Shown here: positions 30,180-43,385 of the stretch, piece by piece
How positions within the stretch are numbered: the first letter of the stretch is position 1
Layout: the number at the start of each line of letters is the position of its first letter
Notes under the pieces: model-generated
Told to the model about the DNA's origin: nothing
The model's input: the letters and a program-made list of their open reading frames with translations, nothing else
The model's database searches: none
Program-made: the position numbers and the translations under genes
DNA from: Conchocele bisecta
Lineage: Eukaryota > Mollusca > Bivalvia > Lucinida > Thyasiridae
Direction: 5' to 3'
NCBI GenBank assembly: GCA_029237695.1
Contig: JAQRGA010000040.1
Coordinates: forward strand, 558,001 to 622,000
DNA: 64,000 bases

Positions 30180-30443
30180 ATGTCACCCACTGTTGGACAC
30201 AAGCCATATATTTGTCTCGATTGTGGCAGAGAATCCGCGACATCGCGCGGATTGGGGGTACACAGGCGAAAGGCTTCGTGTAGACCCACCAAAGTATTGT
30301 GCGAATGGTGTGGAAAATCAATGGCTAGCGCGGCAACCGTAAAGATACATAAACTCATGGCATGCCAAGGGGTTCCTGCAGAAATTAAATCCGATATCAT
30401 TGAACATAGAACGCGGGTAAAAGGCTACGAAATCGATTTTTAA
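30180..30443 (+). CDS. zinc-finger protein at the right end of copy 2
   Basis: About 87 residues with two Cys2-type fingers: YICLDCGRESATSRGLGVHR and LCEWCGKSMASAATVKIHK. Each fits CX2C...H with a later His or Cys (C2H2/C2HC). The tail is mixed-charge. It starts three bases after the stop of gene C. Copy 1 has no such gene here, and copies 3 and 4 have an unrelated frame at this place. I choose the ATG at 30180. Confidence 0.6.
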   Translation: MSPTVGHKPYICLDCGRESATSRGLGVHRRKASCRPTKVLCEWCGKSMASAATVKIHKLMACQGVPAEIKSDIIEHRTRVKGYEIDF

Positions 30444-30454
30444 TCTCTAACCAC

Positions 30455-30558
30455 CAATTTATAGGAGTTGTTTACACTCCTATGGTAGGTGGGACTATAA
30501 TCAGCCCGATAAGACCCTCCAACCTAGGTGGTATCATTTCCATCCCCACTATACTACT
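30455..30558 (-). repeat. right terminal repeat of Polinton copy 2
   Basis: Read inward from 30558 it starts AGTAGTATAGTGGGGATGG and continues aatgataccacc, matching the ends of copies 3 and 4 and, in the first 25 bases, copy 1. It includes a hairpin (ataggagt...actcctat, 30461-30483). The partner TIR is lost with the left end. Confidence 0.75.
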
Positions 30559-31344
30559 TTTGAACATTGCTAGTAGTTTGATGTCGGTTAGGGTTAGGGT
30601 TAAATACGTGTTCAATACGATAAGATATGGTTGTTGCAGATATCTGGTGAGAATAACGTGTGGTGGCTAATTGGAAATTGAAAAGAAGAGTATGTAGATT
30701 TTTTGTGGGAGTACGGTAGTACATGTGTGGTGTGGGTTGGGTTGTATGTGGGGTTGGCACGGTTGAAAAATGATATTTATCGATATTAATATGAGATATC
30801 TTAATTTCTTAACACTATAAAATGGTTTGTGATGTGTTTTTGCACCATGACATTTTAAAGAAGGTAGTGGATATGTTCAAATGATTGAAATTGGTGTGAG
30901 TACATTGCTCTCATACAAAATATAGTATACACAGCCGTATATTCGTGGCGTAATATGAAACCTGTGAAATGTTTGCCCTTGTATCCTGCGTAGATACTTA
31001 TCAGCGTGCGCACCGCGCAGTCTCACTATGAACATAGTCAACACAAACTCAGTTCAGGTATACCTATAAACGTATGAGAATGAATCCATTCACACACAGG
31101 CGACCCCTAAAAGCCGGTACTTCCCGGAAAAGGCCGGTACTACCCGGGACCTACTTAATTACTTGTTGTACCTGCCGCTGTAGGTGGTTTTAGTAAGTAG
31201 GTGCGAACTCAGGCTCATCGGATTTAATATGTGCAACGAATCAGAATGTACATTGTAGTTGGGTAATTAATGATTGTAACTGCTGATCAAATAACACACC
31301 CATGTAGCACTAAAACCATATGTAATGCCTGATAGCAGCATGAT
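30559..31344. other. host flank, no gene seen
   Basis: AT-rich, no long frame. Holds a short ggttagggttagggtt string at 30588 and a small duplication (aaagccggtact / aaggccggtact) at about 31110. Confidence 0.4.
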
Positions 31345-31463
31345 GTGTATTTCATTGATGTAATGCCTATCAGTGCAGATCTTGATCAGACTGTGCGGAT
31401 GCACAGGCTGATCTGGATCTACACTGTTCGCAAAACGCATGTATAAGCCCCATACGCCACATT
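31345..31463. repeat. dispersed 'gatctggatctacactgttcgcaa' type repeat
   Basis: The block with tgtgcggatgcacaggctga and atctacactgttcgc is of a kind I know as very abundant in bivalve genomes. Shorter diverged pieces occur at 36485-36560 and 38935-38980. It abuts R1. Confidence 0.5.
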
Positions 31464-32324
31464 ATAACGTTTATCCTACAAGAGTAAAGTAATGGCTACA
31501 TGGCACCTGGTTGACACAATGAACCTTATGACAATTGCAACTAATGATTGGGATTCCCGACCACTCTGCAAATATTCTCACTGTCTGCAGTAAAATCAGT
31601 ATAATTCACTGACTGAATGGCTACAGTGTATCAGTATACATATATATTATGAGCGGACTACGTCACTGAAATGGTTAATATGTTGAAATATTCAGGGGTT
31701 GCGAATACAGTAATGGTAGCTCTTATCAGCAGGCTGCCAATCGTATACATGTGTAGCAGAATAATCATGCGGCAATGCACTAATATATCACATAGCGTTT
31801 GGTTTACATCATGTGTACTTGTTGGTGTCCTGTTTAGAGGTGTTTCACTGTATTATCCTTTATTTTTATAGACAACCTACTGAACTCGCCAAAAACACGT
31901 TGTGTTGGATTATCATAAGTTGACAGGACAGGTACATGTCCGAGACTTTATTTCTGTCATCAATTGAATAGGTGTGTTCTCATATATTTACTCCCAAATA
32001 TATACAAGAGATACTGTTTTATTGATTTTGATTGGAAGCCGAAAAAGCAAATAAACACATATCGAAAATGCGGTACGTTGTTTGAGACAGTCAGAAAAAA
32101 AACAGGTTAATGGTAATGATAAACTTTAGAATCCATCAGACAGTTACCAGAGAAAATCAAATTATCAGAACAATTTATAGTATCTTTCTACAGAAATGTT
32201 AAGGCATAGTGTTTCAGATGATGTTTCAAATGTTCAATATTTGTTGTTTTTATCACTTTATTGACTGCACATGACCTATGTCCACCAAATACACCAGTGT
32301 TATTGTTTACAATATTGCGTCCTG
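31464..32324 (+). repeat. continuous copy of interspersed repeat R1 (empty-site relative of copy 1 insertion)
   Basis: 31464-32010 matches the reverse complement of 15471-16017, and 32270-32324 matches the reverse complement of 480-538. At the position where copy 1 inserted, this copy reads straight through (tcactttattgactgcacat), so it shows the pre-insertion arrangement. It has about 200-230 bases that the split copy lacks. No coding evidence. Confidence 0.7.
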
Positions 32325-32609
32325 TTTGTTGAGTGATAACTACATTTACATACAATTCAATGTTGTAATGCCTGAAACGTTTAGTGTATGGTTATAATAC
32401 GTGTTCTAAAAAGTTAGAATATCATGTAACCGAGTCTCTGAATTAAGTTCTTCAACGTGAAATTATGAAGGATCCATTTAACAGTACATACGCTCATTGG
32501 CTCCAATGTCGAACGGTCAAAATCGCGTAGCGATGGAAATTTTTGTTTTTCGTAGTATAGCTCATTGAATAGTCCGAATGGGCGTACTAGTTTTGACCTT
32601 ATAGGTTAG

Positions 32610-33010
32610 AGGATACCAAATGGTGCGAAATCGCCCAGGGGGTATGTTTTCAGGTCAGAGACACCGTTTGCTCGCAAATCTTGATCCATTACTACCCAGT
32701 TTCACTTGAGGAACATTTTGGGGTGCCTTTAACACCAATGTTCAGCATATTTGTAGCATTTGAAAGAAAACACTGAACCTGTTAGTCACGTGACGCAAAC
32801 AGAGTTTCCGTGGCCAAAAAATGTAAACAATATTGGAGGATATGACAAGGTTGGATTTTTATTTTTTAGGAGTAAGTTAACCTATTGTTTAGTTAATGCA
32901 GAACCAGTACATACTGGCTGCAGACCATGTACAAGTGGGTCCCACAGCATCCATACGAATAGTGAAAGTAGGAGAGTCTGGCCTTATTGGATGGCATTCG
33001 ATTAAATTAT
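32610..33010 (+). repeat. dispersed repeat R2, first copy
   Basis: Direct match to 40832-41288 over about 400 bases with a few percent differences and one 35-base indel. Shared strings include aaatggtgcgaaatcgccca and gaggatatgacaaggttg. Confidence 0.8.
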
Positions 33011-34276
<1,266 letters not shown>

Positions 34277-35764
34277 CACTAAAGTTGTCCCGATCACAAA
34301 ATAGATTTCGTTGGAATGAGGATCCACACCCTGCGACATTTGTTCGAAGCGGCTCGTTTGAACCTAGACGCGTTTAATCTGCAAATCTGGAATGTGAGTG
34401 TATTTGCTTTATATTATGTACACGCCTCCGACTAGAACGACCCTTTAATAAAAAACAAAGCACGCTAACGTACATTGTTTAGTACAATGTGCATGTAGTA
34501 AGTAAATTAACAACGATCTGACAAAGTCGGACTTCTTAAATGTAATGTAATGTAAATGTTTGTCTGATCAGTGTCTGCAATGATTGCAAATATACTAGTA
34601 AATTTTCTATACATTCATATAACCATATTTGCAGGTGGTCATTTTAAATATTATTTACATTGTTATCAAACGGCAATCGTACGGCTGATTCAATGTGATA
34701 TTTGTTATAAGATACATATAAGTGGTAGCAGATACATATATAAATCAGTATGCTACGTCTCTGGTGGTTACAATTATGTTCCCAGTAAGTATATATATGC
34801 ATGTGACACAATACCAGCACACGAACTACTAAAACATGTTTGGCCCAGTGTCACCATTACGTTTGTTTTCTTTGAGTATTCCGGTTTCAACCCAAAATAA
34901 GAAACATACAGACGCCTCCGTCTACGCCGACTACAATTGTTCCCGAGTTTGTTTGCAAGTGTTGTATAAATACTTATAAATACAATATAAAATAAATATT
35001 CGCAATATGATTACATAATACAAACTATCGGTCGTATGGTTATTTACTTTCAAATGTCAGGGCACAAGTCGTCCATATATATTATAAAAATCATTTGTAA
35101 AATGCCCATTTGTATAAAAAATAATCGACAAAATCACTACGTGTTTTCTTGAAGGACAACTTTCTGAACCACTATGAAAACAACTAAAATTCTGCTACGC
35201 GTATCCAACATTGAAATGTTTGTGAGCCACAAATAGCAAAACGTACGGTTATAAATAGGACAACTTATTACAATGACGCAACTATTTCTAGTGTCAAAAA
35301 CCGACGTGACGTTGGTCAATTGAAGCATAACTTAAGTCATTTTCAGGCTTTCATGACGTTGTCATTAAGGCTGGTTTTCACAGAGTGCGGCCCATATATA
35401 TTCAGGGTCCTGATGCTATAGTAAATTCCAAGCGGGGAAGGTATGTGGATTAAATGATATATCATCAAAGTCTTTTTGCGACGATGTAAGGATATCGTAT
35501 CTGCATATTTGTTTCAATGTTTGTTTTACGACAAGTAACATTCCCACGGAATGAGGTAAACGTATCGTTAACCCATTGGAAAGTCCAGCACGGCTGACCC
35601 GAGGGATCCGCTGTCATTTCGTGGCAGTTCATTAACAAGTTATGTATTGTTTTATTCTGAACAACAGTCAAAATGGACCGATACTAATAACAAAATGGAA
35701 TATGAACAGAATGTATTCAGAAAACATCGTCCCTTACAAATATCATAGATACTAGGAGAAAGTA
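34277..35764. other. host DNA, no gene seen
   Basis: AT-rich, short frames only. I see no conserved motif. Confidence 0.4.
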
Positions 35765-36300
35765 GAAACTGTCTACATTCTGTGCATTCATTGATTTTAA
35801 GAAAGCATGTGACTGGATTGACAGAAGCACACTATGGACAATGCTTGCTACTATCATGATATGCTGGTGTATCGTCATGTGTCTGACTTAACGGTCTATT
35901 TTCCGAGTGGTTTGATGTACACTGTGAATTATGTCAGGACTTTTCTCTGTCACCTCTATTATTTAACATATTCATCAATGATTTGTCCCTACATATAAGG
36001 CTTTGTGTAAAGGTGTCCAGTTTGATGACGAGGTAATATGCATTTTAAAGTACGCATAGGACATGGTGTTTATTGCAGCAAATGAAGCGGATCTACAATT
36101 TATGCTTAACATGCTTCATGAATTGCATGAATTGTGTGATTTAAACAGCATGGTCGTGGAAAATGAAAAAGTAATATAATTGTGGATTTTCAGCCACCAT
36201 CTGTGCATCAAACTGTTTTCCCATTTATATGTGGACCCGAACCAATGTGCATTGTTGACAGATACATCTTAGTCTTATACTGAGTGAAACATTAAATTAT
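35765..36300 (+). pseudogene. non-LTR retrotransposon (LINE) reverse transcriptase relic
   Basis: In shifting frames the sequence reads FCAFIDFKKACDWIDR (about 35775), LSPLLFNIFINDLS (about 35945) and KYA-stop-DMVFIAANEADLQ (about 36050). These are RT blocks of LINEs. The first Asp of the catalytic YADD is replaced by a stop codon (TAG). Only the RT middle is recognisable. Confidence 0.82.
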
Positions 36301-37380
36301 GATATCACAGCAAAAATGCACAGATTGCTGGTAGAGCACTATGTTTGATAGGTGGAGTGCCTCATGAAGTTATTAAGATATCATTTGACTGGTCAGTTAT
36401 TGCCTATGGTACAACTGTTCGCAAATGCTAAGTGGTACATTTCGCATGTGTGTATACGCATTGTCTGTGTATCATTGTCTGCTCCAGGACATTGACAAAC
36501 AGGATAAACCCTGATTAGACGCAAACCCTGTGCAATCTGATCCAGGGCTACACTGGTTGCAAATGTTGTCAGCTACCTTCTTATGAGGTATAACGTGGCA
36601 ATGATATATCAGTAACAGTATATCCAAGTATGCTGTCTGCGCATTTGCTGTATACGCATAATTGCATTGCACATATGAGTGTGTTATTGTATATGTGGAT
36701 CCGATGGATGTGGTGCACATATGTGATCTGTTTTATCATGATTTATTGGCTAAGTGAATGCACCTATTTTAATACATCAAGTCATGGAGTAATGCACATG
36801 AGAATCGCATCCATGTGGTTATCTGGTTCACTAGATTCATTATAATATGCTCATGAGAATTATAATACATGTGGTACCATTGCAATTCAATTTACTAGTG
36901 ATATTATAATTATTCGATAGGTATGATTGCCTGTGCCTGTCATGACGATCCGTTGATTGTTTGAGTAAGCGTTTTTGGACCATATCCCGGTTGGTTATCG
37001 TCATATTTTGTATTATTGAGAGACAATTCTACAATATGACACAAAACTATTACGATAAACTTACCTAATAAAGTCAGTATTAGCAAAATTATTATGTCAC
37101 TCTCCAGGAAGTAGAAAGGAAACAAACGCATATATGGAAGAACTACTCCGTCATAATGCTTATGTAAGTAATGCAGTGTAATTAAATGTAATTATAGCTA
37201 TGTACTCAGAACTAATTGTGTATGTATGTAAATACATACCTTTGCATTACATTCGAAGCTGTTGTATTTATCCGTGAAAGAAAGAATCCCGAAAATTGTG
37301 AACTGCAAAAATTATCTAGGGTTTTGTTGGATCCAAGTACTGTGCACTAGTGTGTAAATGTTATGGAAACAGAAAGTTTG
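36301..37380. other. host DNA with small repeat fragments
   Basis: A diverged piece of the 31345-type repeat lies at 36485-36560. Otherwise AT-rich with no supported gene. Confidence 0.4.
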
Positions 37381-37384
37381 TTTT

Positions 37385-37600
37385 TGTTTTTTGGGGTTTA
37401 GCGGCCTATTAACAGCTAAGGTCATGTAAGGCCGGGCCACTAAATCCCATATATAACCTGTACAAATGGGGTGAAAATCCCTAAATCAGAACTGAATAGT
37501 TACAATAAGCAAACCTATATATTCAGCCCCGAAATCAAAATAATCCTGATATGATGTCAGGTCCTCGCCACACCAGAAAACAGAAAGGTTCAGAAATAAT
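37385..37600 (+). repeat. dispersed repeat R3, first copy
   Basis: This shares order and strings with 39975-40210: tttagcggcctattaacagc / tttaatggccagtcaacagc, then aaggtcat, cagccc, and caggtcctc-g/a-ccacaccag. A mollusc-type short repeat is likely. Confidence 0.6.
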
Positions 37601-37796
37601 GCTTCAGAAATAATTTATTTGTTGATACAACAATTATACAACCGGAGTTCGTGTCCCGTGGTAACGTTTTCCACTACTTACGTGACGCCAGCATCACCTC
37701 ACACATGCGCTAGCCGGGAAGGGGTTACCCTATTACACGTGTCTATATACACATGTCTTGTAATGAAAAATACTAAACTTATAATGAACTCTTAGA

Positions 37797-38231
37797 ATGT
37801 TAAAACCGGAGATTATCGTCTGCTTTTTTATTTTTCAGATATGTTTTAACAATGCACATGTTGGACAGCAGATGCGAAGAGCCTACATTGGAGACAATTA
37901 TCAGGTGCTTACAAAATGGTTTTCACTACGAACAAGAAAATGTGGCCTAACGGCACATGCGTGCCCCCTGGGTGGCAGATTCAGTTTCGAAATTCCGGCG
38001 AACATCTTAATGTGCCGGACGGACACACAGTCCAAACACTATATGCCACCGGTCTACCGATACCGAGACCGGTGTAAAACTAAAGATAAACGGCAGACGA
38101 CAAAATGGAATTCAGCATTGTACGGGTTAGCCATGTATACAGACATGAACACCGGCAGAGCATTTAATCCCGCCCCCATTGTCTTTACCATGAACAGTAT
38201 GGAACATCTGATTGAGCGACTGAGCGTATGA
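37797..38231 (+). CDS. unrecognised exon-like open frame
   Basis: The 144-codon frame has higher GC than its surroundings, with many Cys and Arg (RKCGLTAHACPLGG, RYRDRCKTKD). A good splice acceptor (tttttatttttcag) ends at 37838 in phase with the frame, so this may be a terminal exon of 131 codons starting at 37839. The first residues read from the intron would mimic a signal peptide. I recognise no domain and no neighbouring exon. Confidence 0.3.
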   Translation: MLKPEIIVCFFIFQICFNNAHVGQQMRRAYIGDNYQVLTKWFSLRTRKCGLTAHACPLGGRFSFEIPANILMCRTDTQSKHYMPPVYRYRDRCKTKDKRQTTKWNSALYGLAMYTDMNTGRAFNPAPIVFTMNSMEHLIERLSV

Positions 38232-38639
38232 ACAAATTAATTAGATAACCGACCATAACTGGCACTTTATTCATACTGGACTGACACTGTAGTATAATTT
38301 AGGCGGCTTGTTTCTCTTTCCGTTTTGACTGCGAAACACTGGATTCTACACAGGCATGTTTGCTTAGGGTCAAACCTACATACAAGTATTATGATAATAA
38401 CATATTGCAAGGTGGGCGTCATTTGCGCGTGATGAATTTCATATGGGTTCTATATTTATGGGGTAATTCTTCTGTTATATGGGACTTTCTTATTAGTTTG
38501 CACTGTTTCCGACCATGACTTGTGACGTAATGTTTGTCATACATGTATATAGTATGGTCACATTTTAACTCGTTTGTTTATATTTTCAGACGATATGACA
38601 CTACAGGAATACGTTAAACTAAATGATGGAAAGAACGTT

Positions 38640-38750
38640 TTTTTCTGATTCCTGATGTGTAAGGAAGACACATGATAGTTGGTAACGTCACGTGTGTATA
38701 CATGTGAATTACAGCACCATGTCCAACTGTTTAAGGCCGATTCCACTGAA
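38640..38750 (+). repeat. dispersed repeat, inverted copy at 386-480
   Basis: Matches the left flank of Polinton copy 1 in reverse orientation, with shared gaagacacatgatagttggt. Confidence 0.65.
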
Positions 38751-39974
38751 CTGTTTGTTGCTTGGCAACACTTGCATGTATGTCTAGACAATTTGCTTTA
38801 GTGTGCATGCCCCACGTGAAAATCGAAGAGTTAGTACTTATTCATTGTTTGCATATAGCAAATGTATTTGTGGATGAGACTGGAAAAATGGGACTTACGG
38901 ATTATGCCACCATTGTAATATGCACTTCCGTGTAGTCTGATCAGGGTCTATACCGTTCGCTATTCCATGAATGAAACGCCCGTCATGTTTCTAAAGAAAC
39001 ATACATTGCATATCATTATTAGCTAGCCTAAACATGTGTTATATTTGATCATGAACTACACTAGTCATAAATCGCAAAGGCCCAATGTTGCCAGTTACCG
39101 TCCCATTTATGTTCCTATTTTTGTTTGTAATAGCTGTTTCAATCACTAACCAACTAACTAATAGTTAACAAGAATGTATGTCTAAACATGAATTCTTGGT
39201 GTAAGAGTCATTTCCTGTGTATTGCATGTGCCTCAATTATGGTATGCTTCAGAGAGCTCGTTAATTTGACAGATTTTTGGAGCATTAACATAATGACAAT
39301 TAACCTACCAATAGGAACAATTAGTAACTGTAACCTCATTTTATGAGCAATTTCATAGAGACTAATGCTTGTTTCAGAACGAAAATATTACGAACATTTC
39401 CACACTGACTGCATTACATGTATGTATGAACAACGTTACAACGGTAACGGAATGTTATGAAACTTGTCATAGTGACTTCAATATGTGAGTAACAACGTTG
39501 GTTGAACTGGTGATTACGGAGCAAGTCTTATGCAAATTTTCATAACGCTTGAAGGCGAAGGAGATCGTAGAGAGATTAAATCTATGAAATCGTTCATGGT
39601 GACACCAATCGGTCGTCGGCTACTAATATGTGGTGAAATATTATGATAATTTTCATAGTCACGTCCAGTCTGAAATTTTTCATAACCACCTTATGCATAT
39701 GGGGTCGTTTTATTTAGCAACTAGATTTGCTCAAACAAAACTGGAGCCTGTTATGTATAGAAGCTAACCCAAATATAGGTTACACAATAACATAATACAC
39801 AAGCCAGAGTCAAGAATTATAAAACTTGATTATAATTTTTTTCAAATCATCAGGATCTACTAAAAGTTAAAGGGTTTAACGTACCAGCAACAACTAAGGT
39901 CATACAGATGCAGGTATGACATGCAATGGAGTATATTACACATGCAAACGGCGAAATCACCAAAACGGTACATG
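38751..39974. other. host DNA, no gene seen
   Basis: AT-rich. A short piece of the 31345-type repeat at 38935-38980. No frame worth calling. Confidence 0.4.
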
Positions 39975-40210
39975 TTCTTATTTAATGGTGTTTAATGGCC
40001 AGTCAACAGCCAAGGTCATATTAGTCCATGTTAACGGGGACGAATCCCATAATTCACCTGCATGGATGGTTGGTGTGGGTTTGGGTGGAGGGAGGGGTCA
40101 CAAAATCAAACATAATATGATCCGATAAAATACATATTCAGCCCTGAAATTAGAATACTGGTAATCTGATCTGGTGCCAGGTCCTCACCACACCAGTCGT
40201 TTAGCCCACT
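39975..40210 (+). repeat. dispersed repeat R3, second copy
   Basis: See 37385-37600. This copy continues into cgtttagcccactcacagc. Confidence 0.6.
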
Positions 40211-40831
40211 CACAGCAAGTAACAGGATTAGTACTAGTCTTACTGCTTTATTAAGGAGTATACCAGGATTGAAATCTCAAGTAACATGCAGCAAAAAATA
40301 AAATGTAAGGATGAAACCCATCGCTAAAAAAATGCCCTTTGCATGCTCCCGACCAACCAGTACTAAGCTTACTTTTTGTATAAGGAGCATAACTGGATTC
40401 AACCCTCAAGTAACAAGAAGCCAAAGATAAAAGGTTTAAAGGGACAGTTAAAGTTTCCCTTCGTTAATCAACCACATGGGGTCAGGCAAGTCAGATGCTA
40501 CCACATGAAAAGTATAATACTGTATAACTATATAATATTATTATTTTTACCCATCTATATACCTTTATTACAATATACTATAATAGTGTAATGTGATTGT
40601 TTCCGTCACCTGTGGATGCTACTGGAATAGCACATCTCCACGTTATCACTGATCGCTTTAAATAATTTGAATAAATAATACTACTGGGACAAGAATTAGA
40701 AAATGTGTCCCATCTACTGCTTTGCTAGCAAACTAGGCAAAGATTGGAATTATATGCGCAAATGGGGGAGATAATCCATGGCCCGGTGTCGCATCAACAA
40801 TCGACATTCACTTTGCACGTTTATAAGGTTA

Positions 40832-41288
40832 GAGGAAACCAAATGGTGCGAAATCGCCCAGGGGGCAACAATAGTCCGGTATAAAAAATAATGCGGGTGT
40901 TTTGAGATCACAGACACCGTTTGCTTGCAAATCTTGATCCATTACTATCCAGATTCACTTGAGGAACATATTGGGGTGTGCTTTTAACACCAATGTTCAG
41001 CATATTTGTAGCATTTAAAAGAAAACACTGAACCTGTTGGTCACGTGATGTAAACAGATTTTCCGTGGCCAAAAAATGTAAATAATATTGGAGGATATGA
41101 CAAGGTTGAATGTTTCTTTCTTAGGAGTAAGTGAACCTAATGTTTAGTTCATGCAGAACCAGTACATAATGGCTGCAGGTCATGTACAAGTGGGTCCCAC
41201 AGTATACATACGAATAGTGAAAGTAGGAGAGACTGGCCTTATTGCATTTCATTCGGTTAAATTATATACATGTAGTAAAATTATTTGG
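40832..41288 (+). repeat. dispersed repeat R2, second copy
   Basis: Direct copy of 32610-33010, with an extra segment (aacaatagtccggtataaaa) near 40865. Confidence 0.8.
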
Positions 41289-42236
41289 AGGTGTCTAACC
41301 TACAAACCATTATAATAGCCTCCTGTCTACAACTGTCACCTCTCCACAATGTCCACCTCTCTACAGCATCCACGTGTAGCCAGTTTTGAGTCCTCACACA
41401 TGTGGCTCTTGTAGCGAGGTTACACTGTAGCAAGACAATTTTGTAATACGAGGCTGCAGTGTGCTGTCTGATCACTAACTGTTCAGTCCAATTTTGTAAT
41501 TTTATCTCATATACAACTTTCAACATAACAATTGTTTCCAATGGTAACGACGGTCGATATGCCAGGACAATAGGCCAGGGAATATAGATTTGACCAGAAA
41601 GTCTCTGAAACATAATTGCCAAAAATCGCCCAAAATCGGATGGTAGGAAAGCTGTCATTTTGGGGAAAAAGTGGTAATTTGGTGCGAAAATCGCGAAAAA
41701 TTGAAAAATAATATGGAGATAAAACGTGTCGTGACATTATTAAAAGAGTAAAACATTTATTGATATAGTGTTTATACAGAAATTTGATTCGAGCATACTG
41801 GGTAACATTTTTGGGTTAAAACTATCAAATTAGTGCATAAATTGAAGTAATTTTGAAAAAAAATATTTCGGCCAACTGTTTAGAGTTAATACTGAAAATT
41901 GAATAACATGTTGATAAATAGCTATTATTCAGATGAAAAAAAATCGAAGACATCTGGTAACGAGAAAGTGGTATTTAAAGTTGGTAAATAAGGACCGAAT
42001 TTAAACAAAAATAATGAAAACTGAAAACACGAAGTTGTATTAGACACCAAAACAAGTGCTTATATTTACAAATATAACTACATAAACATGTATGTAAGCC
42101 CCCACTACTGAGTCGCAAAACAGCATATAGCGTTACCGCCGCCTATACGTCCCAAAGTGATTACGTCAAAAGTGACTACGTACGTCACAAAAAAAAATAA
42201 CGCTCAGCTAAATGTCTTGTAACTTCTTTTTCCTTA
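41289..42236. other. host DNA, no gene seen
   Basis: No supported gene. AT-rich with homopolymer runs. Confidence 0.4.
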
Positions 42237-42762
42237 CACGGATCTGCTTGATATTTCATATATACATTGCTGTCATAGCACTCTACCACCCAATGACACA
42301 TTCACAATCGTCCCGTCCCCACTAAGCCCAGGGTCAAGGTCACATTTTGGTGAGTTCGAAACCTTGACGCTTGCGTCAATGCATTATATGTTTTGTTTGT
42401 TTGCACTAATCTGCTTAATATGTCACACACGTATCGCTCCAATGGTTCTCCACCGCCCTGCAACAAACCACGATCGTCCCGCCCTCGTTAAACAAAAGGT
42501 CAAGGTCACATACTTGGCGCATCCCAACCCTTAACAATGGGCTAAATAACGTATATGTTTGGTTTCCGCGCACGGATCTGCTTGATATGTCATACACACA
42601 TTGTCCTAATACCCCCTACCACCAACTGACAAATGCACACTCGTCCCGCCGCCGCTAAGCCCAGGAAGAAGGTCACATACTTGGTGAGTTCGAAACATTG
42701 AGGCTTGGTTCAATGCGTTATATGTTTTGTTTGCATGCACGAAACTGCTTAATATGTCACGC
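42237..42762 (+). repeat. 167-bp tandem array, three units and a truncated fourth
   Basis: Unit starts (cac-g/t-a...ctgctt-g/a-atat-g/t-tca) fall at 42237, 42404, 42571 and 42738, exactly 167 bases apart each time. Units diverge by roughly 20-30 percent. Each holds gtcaaggtcaca-type and cgtcccg strings. The length suits a nucleosome-sized satellite monomer. Polinton copy 3 begins 25 bases into the fourth unit. Confidence 0.85.
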
Positions 42763-42965
42763 AGTAGTATAGAGGGAGTCAAAATGATACCACCTACGGT
42801 GGTATTATTTATAGCCCTATATACTACCCCCACCACCCCCGAAAAATTAAAAGATTGGTTAACGAGGAAATTGTCTCCCGACAGCAAATTTATGAATTTT
42901 GGAGAAAATAATTTTGAATAGAGGGAGTCAAAATGATATCGTAGTCCCAATTATATTGGAAATTG
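42763..42965 (+). repeat. terminal region of copy 3 with duplicated end motif and fold-back
   Basis: The end motif tagagggagtcaaaatgata occurs at about 42770 and again at about 42918. The first 70 bases fold back: agtagtatagaggg pairs with tagccctatatactac near 42818-42833, around ataccacctacggtggtat. The palindrome CCAATTATATTGG at 42947-42959 corresponds to the TIR palindrome of copy 1. Confidence 0.7.
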
Positions 42966-43007
42966 AACAGAAACACACTATCAATTATACCACTATTATT
43001 AGAGAAA

Positions 43008-43385
43008 ATGGATAATAAAATGCAATGGGAATTTAATGTTTTTCATGGCTGTGTTGAAGAAGTTTACGAATAATACGGGGGTTATAGTCCTATATATAAA
43101 TTCTATAAATTGAAAACACTAGGCGATATCGAATACATGAAATATCAGCGTAATTAATTACGCTACGATAAAAACGTTGCATTTACAATATTATACCGGA
43201 AATTATGTGAACTATACGAGAGGCAAATACAAACATTAAGACGGATAATGCGTATCGGATATAAAACTAGGGTGTATTATATAAAAAAAATAAAACCCAA
43301 GGATTCGTTTACGAATATACATTTCTACGATATCGCTTATAAAGATATTGAACAATTATTATTGAACAAGCACAACGAAAAATAG
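43008..43385 (+). pseudogene. end-module protein, relative of 60194-60562 (broken)
   Basis: Aligns with the intact frame of copy 4 from MDNKMQWEFNVFHGCVEEVY onward. It is interrupted by a TAA after EVYE and another after YQRN, and by an altered end. No family recognised. Confidence 0.6.

Larger units (their letters stand above)
19396..30558 (+). mobile_element. Polinton/Maverick element, copy 2, left end missing
   Basis: Same gene order and strand as copy 1, from the polymerase C-terminal half to a right end whose outermost bases read AGTAGTATAG inward. The left third (zinc finger, polymerase N-terminus, left TIR) is absent and a gypsy relic abuts the polymerase gene instead. The internal insertion of copy 1 is absent here. 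An extra zinc-finger gene lies next to the right TIR. Confidence 0.85.

Noticed and set aside
30586..30604. ggttagggttagggtt, telomere-like
   Set aside because: Fewer than three full units, no continuation, and the surrounding DNA is ordinary. Too short to call an interstitial telomere.
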